A stretch of 64,000 bases of DNA from Lophius americanus (GCA_037951165.1 JBBDHG010000487.1:175001-239000), one strand, 5' to 3'; positions 12,720 through 26,337 are shown, counted from the first letter of the stretch. Made by a program: numbers and translations. The notes: generated by a model not told the origin, from the sequence alone.

Positions 12720-13075
12720 GGGAGGAGGAGAGAAGGAACCAGATGGAGAGAGGAGGAGCCAGAGGAGGAGAGGAGGAGCCAGAGGAGGATACAGAGGAGG
12801 AGAGGAGGTACCAGAGGTGGAACCAGAGGTGGAACCAGAGGAGGAGAGGAGGTACCAGAGGAGGAGCCAGAGGCGGAAGCAGAGGAGGAGAGAAGGATAC
12901 AGAGGAGGAGACAGAGTAAGACAGGAGGAACCAGAGGAGGAATAATGGAGGAGAGATGGAGGCAGAGGTGGAACCAGAGGAGAAGAGGAGGTACCAGAGG
13001 TGGAACCAGAGGTGGAACCAGAGGAGGAGAGGAGGTACCAGAGGAGGAGCCAGAGGAGGAACCAGGGTAGGAGAG
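12720..13075. repeat. GGAGGAGCCAGA-type minisatellite
   Basis: Purine-rich plus-strand units of about 12 bp (GGAGGAGCCAGA, GGAGGTACCAGA, GGTGGAACCAGA) repeat for about 350 bp. A Ser/Pro/Leu-rich minus open frame across it is a repeat artefact. Confidence 0.9.
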
Positions 13076-13421
13076 GACTCCTGTCAGTCACATGGGGCTT
13101 AACAACCAATCAATGATCTCGTTTAGGGAGAGGCGGGTTTTAAGTCATGAAAAGTTTCATTCTTCTAAAATTAGTAACCAGATCAAACATAACCAATAAA
13201 AGGAAAACCCAAACCGTGGTCCAGACGTTCAGGAGGGGACGCATCCGTATCAGTGACCCAGCAGAACTTTTAAAGTCCAGTTAACAGAAGGAATAATAGA
13301 AGCGGGTCAGAACTAAAAACTGAGCAGGTGTGATTGGTCAGAGTTGACGACCGATCAGTTTCCGGGCCTATGACATCATAAAGAACCGACGGGTCGGATC
13401 AAAAGGATGTTTTACAGATGG

Positions 13422-13460
13422 GTTTCTTTATTTAGGACAAAGTGTCCTAAATAAAGAAAC
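13422..13460. repeat. Perfect 18-bp inverted repeat, 3-nt loop
   Basis: Arms 13422-13439 (GTTTCTTTATTTAGGACA) and 13443-13460 are exact reverse complements around the loop AAG. No terminator or mobile-element role can be assigned. It lies about 200 bp before a degenerate LINE-like segment and may mark an element end or a template-switch event. Confidence 0.95.
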
Positions 13461-13649
13461 ACGATTGATTCTGGTCTGTTTGTGCCGCATGTGATCTGAG
13501 ATGGATCGGTTGAACCGGACCGGACCGACCCAGCAACACCTCACACTCTGGTAGCGATACACATCCAGGGACACGTCAACCATCCGTCGACATGAAGAGT
13601 CACACAACTGAGGGGATTCTACAGAAACTTCAGTTCTTCTCTGAACGCT

Positions 13650-14060
13650 GACGAAGGTTCTGGGCGTCATTCCTGACAGCCTCCACGTCGATAATCCTCC
13701 TCCACCAGCATGTTTCCAAAAGCCCTCAAGCAGGAGGAGCAGCCTTTGTCTGCTCCTCCATCTAACAGCTCTGCCCTTCTTCCTCACGCTCGGATCACAT
13801 CCCACGTCGATTACTGCGACTCCATCTTCACGCGCTCCTCCAGAAATTACCGCTGGATCACTGTGACGGTTCCTACGTAGAACACATGACTCCAGTCCTG
13901 AAGCACCACCTGCTGACACCTGCCTCATCCTCAGATCTTCCTCCCCCATCACTCTCAGTGGACCTCACGACCGCTCACCGCGGGGGTCTCTGCCTCGCTG
14001 ACTCTCGCCTCAGAAACATCCGTAACGCTGACAGTCACCTGACCTTTAACCCTGCGGCGT
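13650..14060 (+). pseudogene. Degenerate LINE reverse-transcriptase C-terminal remnant
   Basis: Plus-strand pieces in three different frames resemble consecutive motifs of non-LTR retrotransposon reverse transcriptases of the Rex1/L2/CR1 kind: KVLGVIPDSL near 13654 (usual form K-LGV-LD), ITSHVDYCDSIF near 13795-13830 (usual form VTSRLDYCNSLL) and MTPVLKHHLL near 13886 (usual form ITPVLKHLHWLPV). Their order and spacing fit one element, and the frame changes show it is dead. The exact family is uncertain and the assignment rests on short motifs only. Confidence 0.5.
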
Positions 14061-14299
14061 CTGAGATCCCGCTGACATGAGCTCAGAACCTTTATCTAAC
14101 GAGCGTGTTCCAGCGGGACATCATCTCTGTCACCTGACCATCACACCTTCACGCCGGGGGTCCTTCTCCTGCTGCCCAGTACTGAGCTCCTTCTGTCTCT
14201 AAATGTTCCTGCTAATGTTCAGCAGCAACGGGTTCTGAGTTCAAATCCAGAACCTCCAGAACGAGTTTACATGTCCAGAACGAGTTTACATGTTCTCTT

Positions 14300-14460
14300 C
14301 ATGTGTTCATCCCTTGGCACCTCCCACAGTGACCATAGGTGGGAATGAGAGCATGAACGGTTGTGTCTGTGTGTCGGGTCAGTGATGAACCTGGTACCGA
14401 TCCTCTCGCCAATGTCAGCTAGGATAGGCTGGATAGGTCACAACGGAATATGAATGAATG
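14300..14460 (+). repeat. Fish dispersed repeat ending in an ATGA tract
   Basis: The sequence ATCCTCTCGCCAATGTCAG followed by CTAGGATAGGCTGGATAG resembles a teleost repeat whose usual form is 'caatgtcagctgggataggctccag...gaatgaatgaatg'. It runs straight into the tetranucleotide array that follows, so the microsatellite probably grew from the element's tail. Confidence 0.6.
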
Positions 14461-14702
14461 AATGAATAGATGGATGGATGGTTGGATGAATAGATGGAGG
14501 GATGAATGAATGAATGAATGAATAAATGGATGAATAAATGGATGGATGAATGAATGAATGATTGAATGAATAAATGGATGAATAAATGGATGGATGAATG
14601 AATGAATGATTGAATGAATAAATGGATGTATGTATGTATGAATGAATGATTGATTGAATGAATAAATGGATGGAGGGATGAATGAATGAATGAATGAATG
14701 TA
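14447..14702. repeat. (ATGA/ATGG)n tetranucleotide array
   Basis: Tandem GAATGAATGAATG and GGATGGATGAATA units of variable register occupy about 255 bp. The Phe/Ile/His/Ser-rich minus open frame is an artefact. Confidence 0.95.
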
Positions 14703-16574
14703 GAATAGTCACAATCATATATTTATGATTAATACTGTAAGTATGACTTGTGACAGTCGAACCACACAAGAACAAACCCCAAACTTTTTCATTATATAAT
14801 GATTTTTAGATATTGGTCGAGGATGGCTCATTGTTTTGTAAACAACTGAATATATAATGAAGTTAAAGAGAGATAAAGACTTTGAAGCAGTAAAGAACTT
14901 CTGTCATCTCTCCATCCTCAGGAGAGGCGGAGCTTCCTGCAGAAAAGTTGCACCCACTGAGGAGTAGCTGGTAGTTTAGCCGACTGTGATTGGATCCGAC
15001 CCGACGGTCTGCGTTACATCAGATCTCGGCTCCGACTGGTGATGAAAGGCAATCTGGTCGTGGCAAAAAGCGCTTTCAGACCACGGTGCCGTGGATCAGA
15101 CGGCAGCAGAGCCGCGGGTGTTTGGAATGTTGGACCAAAGGTCCAGAAAGCCTTGAATGAAAATGTCACAAATAATTATTTCTGAGTTAATTATGCAGAT
15201 CCTTGGGCTCAAAGGCCCGGATGTTGGACTTACGCCGCTCTTCCTCACGTCCTGCTCCAACAGGAACGGCCTGGCTTTGATGTGACCTTTGTCTGCTACA
15301 TTCTATGGATGAAGGTTGTTGTGAAAACAGACGGTAAGTCCGACTGTTGTGGACCTAGTACCAGAACTACGTCACAGACTGTTTGTTCTTGTGCTTGTTA
15401 ATCGGGCCTTTTTGAGTCAGGTAAATAATTAAGTCTGCCAGTGAGGGCTGGGGGAGGAGGTCCATCCTGCTGTGGTGACACCATGACCCGGTCCCCTCTC
15501 ATTGGCCTAGACAGCCAGTGTTCCCAATGTCTGAGCCCGGGTTCTGGCGAGTTCTGACTCGGAGGATGCGTCAAGTTGCTTGGCAAAAGTTCAGAATCCG
15601 AAACGATCAGACGAATAAAGAAAACGCCGTTATTATAAGTTCTGTTAATCACAGATTTCATGATTTCTCCAGTTGTTCTGTTATCTGATGTTTAAACCCT
15701 GGAATGGACTCCCTTCTCACGGTGGTCCATCTAACACCAAACGCTTTGACATGTGAGATGATTAATTGCCTGTCGCGTTTGACTGGCAGCGCCCGCGCCG
15801 GAATAATTGAGTGGAATGAGCGCGGCGCTGAAATGATGAGATAGTGTGAGCTGAGACGGATTGTTCCTGCTGTGTTTGGACTCGGCAGCCAGAGCCTCCG
15901 GTTCTCCGGACCTCGGCCGAAAAACCAAGAAGATTCAGCTGGATAGTAGATATAGAGAATAGAATAACCCTCGACCCGATCCAATCTCAATTTCTCCATC
16001 GGGTTATTGTTCCGGCGCCGTGCAGCCAGCTCCTCTCAACTATCTAGAGCTGGTTCTGAAACTTTACTAGAGCAAACGGTCCATCTTCAGCAGCCTGTGA
16101 GGAGTCTGATGGAGACTGAACCGGCCACGGATCAGTCTCCATCGGACTGACTGGTCCTAATCCTCTCGCAGTACAAACACGGGCCCGCCTTATAATGGGA
16201 CGGGCAGTTTGACCAGAACCAGGGGCAGACGTTGGGAAAGGTTTGATGGTGGCTAGATGCTGAAGCCTGTGGAAGCAACAGCAGAGCAAACTTCCTGAGG
16301 CCATCCGCCACCTCCACGGCGAGAAGATTCCCTCAGTGTGACCGGCAGAGGGAGGACGCTGGAGAGTTTTGCACGTCTGGACCCGCTACAGTGGGCTGGT
16401 TCGGCAAAGCCCAATGAAGCTAATGTCGGGCCTGTCCTCTGCAGGCTAAACGAAGCAGATATTAAATAAAACGTGTTGTTGTTGTTGTTTTAACGATATC
16501 CAACCACCAGTGAGCTTTAAGCTCCTCCCCATGAACACGAGCGCAAATCTGCACAGGACAGAGGATTAATCATC

Positions 16575-16725
16575 TCTCTCTCTCTGACTCCCTCTCTCGC
16601 TCTACCTCTCTCTCTACCTCTCTCTCTACCTCCCTCTCTCTCTCTACCTCGATCCCTCTGTCCCTCCTTCCCTCTCTCCCCTTCCCCCTTGCTCTCTACC
16701 CCTCACTCTCCCTCCCTCTCTCTGT
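16575..16725. repeat. CT-rich low-complexity tract
   Basis: CTCTCTCTCTACCTC and CCCTCTCTC words make an imperfect pyrimidine tract on the plus strand about 130 bp before the pure GA repeat. Confidence 0.85.
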
Positions 16726-16855
16726 GCTCTGCTAATTTGATGTAATTAAATTAAACAGAGGCTAGAAGTGGGGCACTGCTGCTTAGCCCCATGATTGGTC
16801 ATCCTTATTAGACAGCAGCTCTAAAACCATAAGAACAACAAAGCCCAATAAACGT

Positions 16856-16856
<1 letters not shown>

Positions 16857-16950
<94 letters not shown>
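16857..16950. repeat. Pure (GA)47 microsatellite
   Basis: Uninterrupted GA dinucleotides run for 94 bp. Being a perfect homopurine mirror repeat it could adopt triplex DNA. The opposite-polarity CT-rich tract sits 130 bp to the left. Confidence 0.98.
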
Positions 16951-16952
<2 letters not shown>

Positions 16953-17330
16953 ATTCTGTCACAGCGGTAGAGTAGAGAAGCAGCAGTTAAAAGGAAGGAG
17001 GGGCAGGAAAAACAACAAAATATAGAAGGTCTGGTTGATTGCTTTGTTTCATTCTTGGGACAATAGCTAAAATAAAGAAATTCAGATTGTTTAATGTTTT
17101 AAAGTATAATCTTATACTCACGTTTGTGATTAGCCCTGAAAGTTTTGACCAACTGGAAACAAGTGCAAGGCTGTGAAAAAGTATTGAACCCCTGATTCCT
17201 GATTCCTTCCATTTCCTCCGTGTGAAAATATTTATTCTGTGTTTGGTCTCTGAAGAAAAGACGAACCTAAACCAAAGGTTTGCACACAGAATGTTTTTGT
17301 GTTTAATTATATATTTATGTAAATTGCATC

Positions 17331-17686
<356 letters not shown>

Positions 17687-18994
17687 GAATCCATCTACTG
17701 GAATTTCATTGTCAAGAATAATTATAAATGATGTGTTGGAAGGAACTTTTCTCCTGATGATCATTTTTACAGGAACCGGGGGGGTTGGGTCACGCAGCTG
17801 AATCTCACTGCTGCGGTCCTGGGATGGACTGACGTAATATAGCTTCTCTCGGTTCAGGCAGACCAGATTCAGCTGATCTTCAGATGACGGAGAACAAACT
17901 CCATGAATTTCCTCTTTCAAACAGTGAAGTCAGCAAAAGTCCCGGACCTGAAAATCTACGACTGGACAGAAATGTTGATTTTGGCCCGGATTCATACGGC
18001 TGAAGTGCTTCACAATACTTTTCACTGCAGTAAGGAGGTAAGCCCCCACCTCATCATTACGGGACCGCGGGTAGCCACACCCACCGTCCTCACTCTTCAG
18101 GACCACCATCAGTCCCCGGCTGAGGTAAAGTTCTGCCATCTGGGCGGGTGATATAATGCCGTGAATGCTCAGTCGACCAATGTCACTCACACCCTCCCGC
18201 CCCCTCCCCCGCCCCTCTCACTTCCCCTAAGCCCTCAGTGATACGTGAGCCACTGCGTCGTGGAGCAGAATGTTCATCCAGGCAGAGCCGCCGAGACCCC
18301 GCGTCTTAAAGGAGCCCCTTGTTGCCCTGAGCAGCTGCATCTCTGCCTCCCCGGCCAGCAGCCCCGGCTCTGAGAGGTGTCTGTCAGTATCCACAGCATC
18401 TCATTCACCCTCATCATCACTCGCCTCGTTTGCTCCTCGTACACAAAGTTCCCTTTCTCCCAGCGCAGTTCAGCCATTTTGTTTACTAGCAATTTGTTGA
18501 TTAGTCTTTTCTGCATCCAGCGTTTAATGTTCACGCCGGACGAAACATGCATCAGAGTGAGAGTTCTGTCAAACCAGGCGTCGGTCCACTCTCCGCTGTT
18601 TCATTCACTCTTAAAAGACACTTTGACTGATTAGGTGCCAAAGTTAGTTTCAGCGCCGATGTGCAGCGAGCATCAAACATCAGCGCCGCCAAACGTCTCC
18701 AGAAACCGTTGTCTTCGCTGTCAGGCGGCCAGCAGATGTGGAGTCTGACTGCAGCTCTAATCACAGGAAGAGAGAAGAGTGTGGGCTAATGGAAGAGTGG
18801 AAGTGAGACAGAACTCTGATCTGAGACTAGAGCAGCTTGAGATCCGACCGAGATGCTGGACAATAGTGTCTCTAGTACTCTATTATGGACTGTAGTACTT
18901 TATACTTGACTGTAATACTTTATAATGGACTGTAGTACTCTATACTTGACTCTGGTACTCTATAATGGGCTGTAGTACTCTCTACTGGACTAGA

Positions 18995-19104
<110 letters not shown>

Positions 19105-20419
19105 CACTGTACATATATGTATATATAGTATTGAGTACTATATTTGAAATGATGTCACACATGTTCAGCCGTTCTCGGCTTCATCCCTTCTGTTGACTCC
19201 TTCGGAGAGTCGGATCCAGAAGACGTGGAGCGTCTCGGCCTTCATTGCAGGATTAAACATTTGCTTCGGCTGTTAGCGAGGATCCTGGCTTTTGTGAGTG
19301 AGCCCCTAATAATTGGTGAAATATCCTTTAATTAGCTGCGTGTCTTAAAGAGCTGCTGGAATAAAATGAATCCGGAGAAGACGGTGAGGAAATAGAAAAC
19401 CTTCCCGGCGTTTGAGAGGAGTTTTTGTTACGCAGCAGGAGCGTCTTCATTATTCAGGAGGCTCTGCCTCCTCCTCATGTAGGAACACCTCTAAAAAGTT
19501 CTGTTTGTCCGGTGTCATTTATCCCCCTAGAATAAACGTAGTGGAGAAAGTGCGTGGGCAGACATTGTGCTGCTGCTGAGAGCGTGAGCTAATATCCTCC
19601 TGCTCTGAGGCGTCAGCAGGCGTGTTGTTATCAGACGCTGCCAGCAGCCTGGAGGCTCTGAGAGATGGAAGCAGCAATGAGGAAGGTGAAATCCCACACA
19701 ATCCTATTAGAGGGGATTAAGGGACAACTTTCTTTCTCTTCACTCTGCTGCAGGTGAGTAATTGTAAACAGCAAACAAAACAAACCCGAAGAGTTGACTG
19801 TTTGTATCCAGGCCTCCTATTGTGACGCCGGGCCGGCGTCCATTCTTAAAGCCTTCAAAAGAGGATTTGAGGTTATCAGCGGTCCGAGAGAAGCACCGTT
19901 GTACGGAAAAGATTTGTAAGCCAAGAATAATTACAACCCATCAATCAAACCCGCCGTAACCCAGAGATTCTGCTCCAAACAGTCGGCTGAAACTGAAGCA
20001 GAGGCTCATCTGGACCGGAGGATCAATAGCAATCATAATTGTCCGTCGTCTGCGGCCCGACGGACACGGAAAGCCCTCCCCCCTGCAGCTTCCCTCGTGG
20101 TCGGGTTATCAAGTTGTAACGGCTGAGACATTCTGCTCCCTCTGACCTTTCCCAGAAACAATTAGTCCACCTCTATCATCGCGGTGCTGCTGGAGCCTCT
20201 GTGGGTCCGACGGGGGAAGCTCTAATGCCTTCCGAGAGCGCATTTCCCTTCATGACCCACTTCAAAGTCCAACCAACAGTATGTTCTGCTACATGGGTTG
20301 GTACAAATTTGCTCATCGCTTCAGCCCCCGTGTCTCACGCATCAGCAGTGACGATGACTACGAGAGATCAAAGCGATGAAGGATGCTCAGGGTAAGTGCT
20401 GCTTGTTGTTTGTCTATAG

Positions 20420-20535
20420 TGTTTATGCGTCTGTGTGTGTATCTGTGTCTGTCAGTGTGTGTCTGTCTGTGTGTGTGTGTGTTTGTCTGTGTATGTCTGT
20501 CTGTTTCTGTTTATGTGTGTGTGTGTGCGTGTGTA
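20420..20535. repeat. Interrupted (GT)n tract
   Basis: GTGTCTGTCTGTGTGTG-type sequence, a degenerate GT/GTCT microsatellite. Confidence 0.9.
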
Positions 20536-20709
20536 TTTTCACTCTTTATCGTAAACTTTGGATTTGGGATTTTATTTGTCCCTTTACGATGTCGTCATCA
20601 TGGTCGATGGAGATGTAAGAATAAATTCCGTCAGATTGGGAAATTTAATCAACATCCTGGACTCAATGACCTGCATATCCTCCATATCATGAACCCACAC
20701 ACACATCCT

Positions 20710-21845
20710 TCAGCACGCTTCCTGTTCCCCACGCTTCCTGTTCTCCACGCTTCCGGTTCTCCACGCTTCCTGTTCTCCACGCTTCCTGTTCTCCACGCTT
20801 CCTGTTCTCCACGCTTCCTGTTCTCCACGCTTCCGGTTCTCCACGCTTCCTGTTCTCCACGCTTCCTGTTCTCCACGCTTCCTGTTCTCCACGCTTCCCG
20901 TTCCCCACGCTTCCTGTTCTCCACGCTTCCTGTTCTCCACGCTTTCTGATCTCCACGCTTTCTGTTCTCCACGCTTCATGTTCTCCACGCTTCTTGTTCT
21001 CCTGGCTTCCTTTTCTCGACGCTTCCTGTTATCGACGCTTCCTGTTCTCGACGCTTCCTGATCTCCACGCTTCCTGTTCTCCACGCTTCCTGTTCTCCAC
21101 GATTCCTGATCTCCACGCTTCCTGTTCTCCACGCTTCCTGTTATCAACACTTCCTGTTCTCCAGGCTTCCTATTATCAACGCTTCCTGTCATCAACGCTT
21201 CCTGTCATCAACGCTTCCTGTTCTCCACGCTTCTTGTTGTCCACGCTTCCTGTTCTCCAAGCTTCCTGATGTCCACGGTTCCTGTTCTTCACGATTCCTG
21301 ATCTCCACGCTTCTTGTTCTCCTGGCTTCCTGTTCTCCTGGCTTCCTGTTCTCCTGGCTTCCTGTCATCAACGCTTCCTGTCATCAACGCTTCCTGTCAT
21401 CAACGCTTCCTGTCATCAACGCTTCCTGTTCTCCACGCTTCCTGTTGTACACGCTTCCTGTTCTCCAAGCTTCCTGATGTCCACGGTTCCTGTTCTTCAC
21501 GATTCCTGATCTCCACGCTTCTTGTTCTCCTGGCTTCCTGTTCTCCTGGCTTCCTGTTCTCCTGGCTTCCTGTTCTCCTGGCTTCCTGTCATCAACGCTT
21601 CCTGTCATCAACGCTTCCTGTCCTCAACGCTTCCTGTTCTCCACGCTTGCTGTTCTCCACGCTTGCTGTTCTCCACGCTTTCTGATCTCCACGCTTCTTT
21701 TTCTCCTGGCTTCCTATTCTCCACGCTTCCTGTTATCAACGCTTCCTGTTATCAACGCTTCCTTTTCTCCACGCTTCCTGATCTCCATGCATCCTGATCT
21801 CCATGCTTCCTGATCTCCACGCTTCTTGACCTCTATGCATCCTGA
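20710..21845. repeat. 16-bp minisatellite CTTCCTGTTCTCCACG, about 1.1 kb
   Basis: About 70 tandem copies of CTTCCTGTTCTCCACG carry local variants (TTATCAACG, CTCCTGGCTT, GATCTCCACG). A block of several variants around 21250-21330 recurs at about 21470-21540, so higher-order duplication has occurred. In the sense orientation of nrxn1 (minus) every unit reads as a purine-rich word with AGGAAGCG. Because 16 is not a multiple of three, all three frames of each strand share one peptide repeat. Confidence 0.95.
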
Positions 21846-22409
21846 TCTCGCGGCTTTATTCTGTTTCCAGGCAAATGTACCTGATGCCATTTGGATGTGA
21901 AACGTTTAGACCGACTACTTATCATTTTATATTCATTCAAGAAATGAAGACAACGTTCAAGAGGAGAGAAAGGGATGTAAACACAAACATAGACGGATGC
22001 GAGAAGAAGGCTGGAGCTGTCAGATGAGACGACGCTGTTGATGATGATTCACAGTGCCTTATGGGAAAAGTGCGTCCTGACTCAAACTCATTCAGGACCA
22101 ATGTGAGATGCACAATCCCCCCGGAGTCAGAAGACGAGGTTCTACTTCCTTCCACTCCCAAGTCCCGATCTGAAATCGCGGAAAGATTACTCAGTTGACC
22201 CCTCCTCGCTCACCCCACTCGCAGTCAGGTCTTATTTCCCATCATGCCCACAACGGCACGGTCACCACCGAAACCACACAGATCACTGTGAGCGAAGACC
22301 GCCGCCCGCTATGTCTGCTTGGGTGGGTTCTGTGGACCGACAAGGATGCCGGGGGAGGGTCAGTTAGAGATGGCGTCCAGTGGACAGAGGTGAAGAAAAA
22401 GAGCGATGA

Positions 22410-22469
22410 AACCTGATTATGAATCAGGTTTCATAATAGAATGAAACCTGATTTCATTCTATTATGAAA
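22410..22469. repeat. Nested perfect inverted repeats
   Basis: Two adjoining hairpins: arms 22410-22418 and 22422-22430 (AACCTGATT, loop ATG), then arms 22429-22446 and 22452-22469 (TTTCATAATAGAATGAAA, 18 bp, loop CCTGA). Both are perfect. The shared words suggest one formed from the other by template switching. No function is assigned. Confidence 0.93.
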
Positions 22470-23044
22470 TCAGGTTAGAGACTAGAAACACACAAAAATG
22501 AGGAAGAGGATGTGTGTCTCTCACTCATCAGAGGAAGAGGAGGACGAAAGGACTGCGGTCATCACTCTCTGGTTGGCGGGTCAATAACCGCCTCTTTTCC
22601 CTCCAGAGCAGAGTAACATGGACTCAGATGTTATCAGGGCTGCTATCATCTCCTCCGCCTCCCGGCAGCACAGATACCGTCCTCCTCCTCACACAATCGC
22701 AGAATGACATCAGCTCAGAGACATGGGAGTAATTATATTACACAAGCCCATAACACGCCGGCAGAAAGGCAACATCAGGGACCCTCCATCGGCTTCCTCC
22801 TCTCTCCTCCTCCTCTCTCCGCGTTCTCCATCTCCACTCCGCTTCCTAATCTCTCCTGTTTCTCCTCACTCTCTTCGCACGCCACCACCCCGACCGCTGA
22901 GTTATAAAGATGAAGACCGTCTCTAATCCACTCAGCCATTAGCTCTAAAGGTGGAGAGCTTTATAACGATACTAATCACCTGGATTGCCTCCATTGGATC
23001 AAAGCAGCAGTTTTGAGAGTTAAAAGCCCATGGTGCAGGAGACG

Positions 23045-23053
23045 TATATACAC

Positions 23054-23107
<54 letters not shown>

Positions 23108-23132
23108 GTATATATATATATATACGTATACG
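23045..23132. repeat. (AT)n microsatellite flanked by TACACGTA
   Basis: A pure AT core with TATACACGTATATA words on both sides. Confidence 0.95.
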
Positions 23133-25919
23133 TAAATGAACGATTCTTGATTGAATGACTTTGACTTGGACTGAAATGGGCGGGGTTTGTTTTCTAATTG
23201 CCGGTTACCTGCACGACATCACAATCCAGAATAACTGCTGATTGGTTGGCTGTGATGTGAATCCTGGATCCAGGTCAAACACTGACTTGGTGCTATCAGA
23301 GCGAGGTGTTCCTCACTCATGTGAAGAGCATCAAAGGATCCCCGTGGATCCACTAGGAGAAGATGAAATAGCTATTTGTTTCTGCCTGCAGGTATTTATT
23401 TTAGCCAATAGAGGTTAGAGGCAGAATATCTGCAGTAAGTAAATTTTACTGCTTCAGAGATTAACTGCTTAAACCCTCAAACACCATCGACGGGGTCTCA
23501 AAGACTCAGGAGAGCAAGTACAGCAGAAGATGTGATAACCTAGTTATCCAATGGATGGCGTGTCTTATCCATCTCTGGCAAAGAAGACTGTCACCTCTGG
23601 GAATCTGCTGATGATAGATGCTACGGCTGCTACTCGGAGCTGATACCGTCTGAACCTCATTACTGTTAGCCCTAAACAAACAATGCATCACACTCCAACT
23701 CAATTTCATACATCCTGACCACGCTCATTTTCTCCTTCTCCTCACATACATCATTGCCAGAGCTGGAAACAGAGGAAACCAGAAACGTCTACTCTAGCAG
23801 GAGGTGTGTTCTCTGAAGGAGTCACTAACAGGACCTTTGTGCTCAGGACAGGAGGAGCTTCTCGGTGGACGGTCGAGTGTTCGGGCGGCCAGTGATGCTA
23901 CATTTATCTCCATGCTCCGTGAACTTCTCATGAAATGGAGATTTGTAAATATTAGTTCATTAGTTAAGTTTCTTCTACTAACTTGGGTCGAGAACTATGG
24001 GAGAGACGGAGAGACTGGTATGAGTCCATGAGCAGAAGATACCCGACCCAGAGATCATGAAAATCATGAAGGGAACTATTGTTTTTATTTGTCCTGTTCA
24101 GCTACTAACGTTGGTAATAATAGAATATTTTGTGTCATGTAAGCTCAAATTTGTGCAGGAAGTTGTTTAAGAAAATTCATGTTGTAGTTAATAAACTGGA
24201 ATAAACTGTCTGTTGTTGTTTCCCCTCCGCTCTGAGTCCAGACAGCAAAGACATTCATTTTAAGGAATGACTTCATTCTAAGTTGAAGAATCAGAGAAAG
24301 ACACCCGGCTGCACAAACGTCAGAGGAGGCATCAAGACAGAAGATTAAGATTGACGATTTAAATGAAATAAACAAATATAACACAAAGCAGGAACAAAAG
24401 GTACGGATTAAATACTACTGAGGAATCACTGGACGCGTTGTTCTGCGGCTCATAGACGCCGTCGATGACGTCATCCTGAGGGTCGCCGCGTGACCCAGAC
24501 AAGAAGAACCTCAACACTGAGGTTCTGTACCCACTATCTAGTTGATCCACGGCAACTTCAACGCCGCTACTCATAATAGCAATGTAGCCCAAAAGTCTAA
24601 AAATGACATTTATAATGCTAATAATAAGTTTTAATAAGTAAGCGACTAAACTACTAAAGTAGTAGTTAGTAAATGTTACTTTTACTGAGGAGGTAAACTT
24701 GGTTCTTCTGACTCAGATTCTTTTGCTGGTTGAAGATATTTTCGTAAATGAAGCTTTACGTGTTAAAGTTCAGTAAAGAGGAGACGTCTCAGTTGGGGAC
24801 CGGCTCTATGGCAATAAGGCAGCATCCCTGGTTCTGTTCATCAGCAGAATCCGTCCTGGAGAGAAGTTCTGCCAGAACAGCAAGTCTCCCACCTTTTACA
24901 TTCACGGACTTCCTGATCTCGTCAACCGACAATGAGTTCTTTCGAGACCCGTGTCTTTCTCATAACGACAGCAGGGAGGAGGCGTCAGTACTAATGTGAC
25001 ATTAACTGGAGGAGCCGCCTGAAAGCACCGCGGGCCCTCAGCGGCCTTCAGGGGGAGCAGCAGGGCGAGCTGCTGTCCGCTCCAACGCGTCGTGGTAGAG
25101 TCGACTAATTGCCTCTATCTTGTCTAAGAAGGCCAGGAAACTCTTCACCTCAATCTTCCTCAGCTGAGCCTGCAGAGACTCTCTGAGTGGAACAGGTCCG
25201 ACCATGACCAGCCGTCCCACTCAAACATCCTGAAACTGTCATGGAGGTCCACTAACTCAAAACCTCCTCTTGTTCAACCAAACATTCAGCAGAGATCTGT
25301 TACGAAGCAGCGCCTCAGTGGAATCCAGGGTACCTCAGCATTACGTCAGCATCACACCAGTAGTGATTACGTCACTCGAGCCCCTGCCAGCACGCTGACC
25401 TCAGACCAGTAGAACTCTGGTTCTGACAATTCTCACTCCCTCAGATTTAAGGAATCAGAACTGAGGGAAGATTCACAGAGAAAAAAAGAATGCAAGGAAA
25501 GTGAGGGGAGAAATCTGAACTGCACCCAGACTGTACTGAGGCGAGTTTCCTGCAGTGGAGCGTGAAGACTTGTGCTGAGGTTATATAATTACTCCTATAA
25601 ACGCTCCTCTGCTTTCCCCCCTCACTCTTCCTGCCGGTGTCGCCAACCTTATGCCATACAGGGGAAGAGGCCTCGCTCGTGGTGCACACTGGGCCGGCGC
25701 CAGGAGCGGCTCGGTGCCCTGCAGAGCCGGAGGCAAACATTTCTGTCTGCCCAAACACCCAGGAGCAACGCTGAGCGCCGCAGTGTTCTAATCCTGACTA
25801 ATCTGGACACAGTGGAGCATCTGGAGATAAGGATAGGTCTAATCCCAGACACGGAGACGGCACTTTGCTGAGACGGAAGAAAATGGGATGTATGTAAGCT
25901 ACAGTTGGTGTGTCTTACA

Positions 25920-26208
25920 GAGCTGTGTGTGTGAGTGTGTGTGTGAGTGTGTGTGTTTGTGTATGTACGTGCGTTTGTATGTATGTGCGTGTGTATGTAT
26001 GTGCGTTTGTGTGTGTGCGTGTGTGTGTTTGTATGTGCGTGTTTTTACGTGCGTGTGTTTGTGTATGTATGTGCGTGTGTGTGTATGTGCATGTGTGTGT
26101 ATGTGCGTGCGTATGTGCGTGTGTGTGTATGTGCGTGTGTGTGCGTGCGTATGTGTGTGAGTGTATATGTGTGTGTGCGTGTGAGTGTATATGTGTGTGT
26201 GTGAGGGG
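25920..26208. repeat. Interrupted (GT)n array next to the beta exon
   Basis: GTGTGTGTATGTGCGTGTG-type sequence about 285 bp long ends about 130 bp downstream of the beta-exon splice donor (in the gene's direction). Cys/Val-rich plus open frames are artefacts. Confidence 0.95.
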
Positions 26209-26337
26209 TTATAAAGAATTAAAATGAGCGAATAAAGATCTGTTAAAGTTCACAGCAGTGATGAGATCATTTGAAAAAAGCTCAGGAAGTTGGTGAATGC
26301 AGGGAGTGGGTTGATGCTGAGAAAAGGAAGTACTTAC

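Noticed and set aside
26282..26337. Extension of the beta exon reading frame past RAGH
   Set aside because: The frame crosses a clear GTAAGT donor at 26337, in the right phase for the LNS6 exon.
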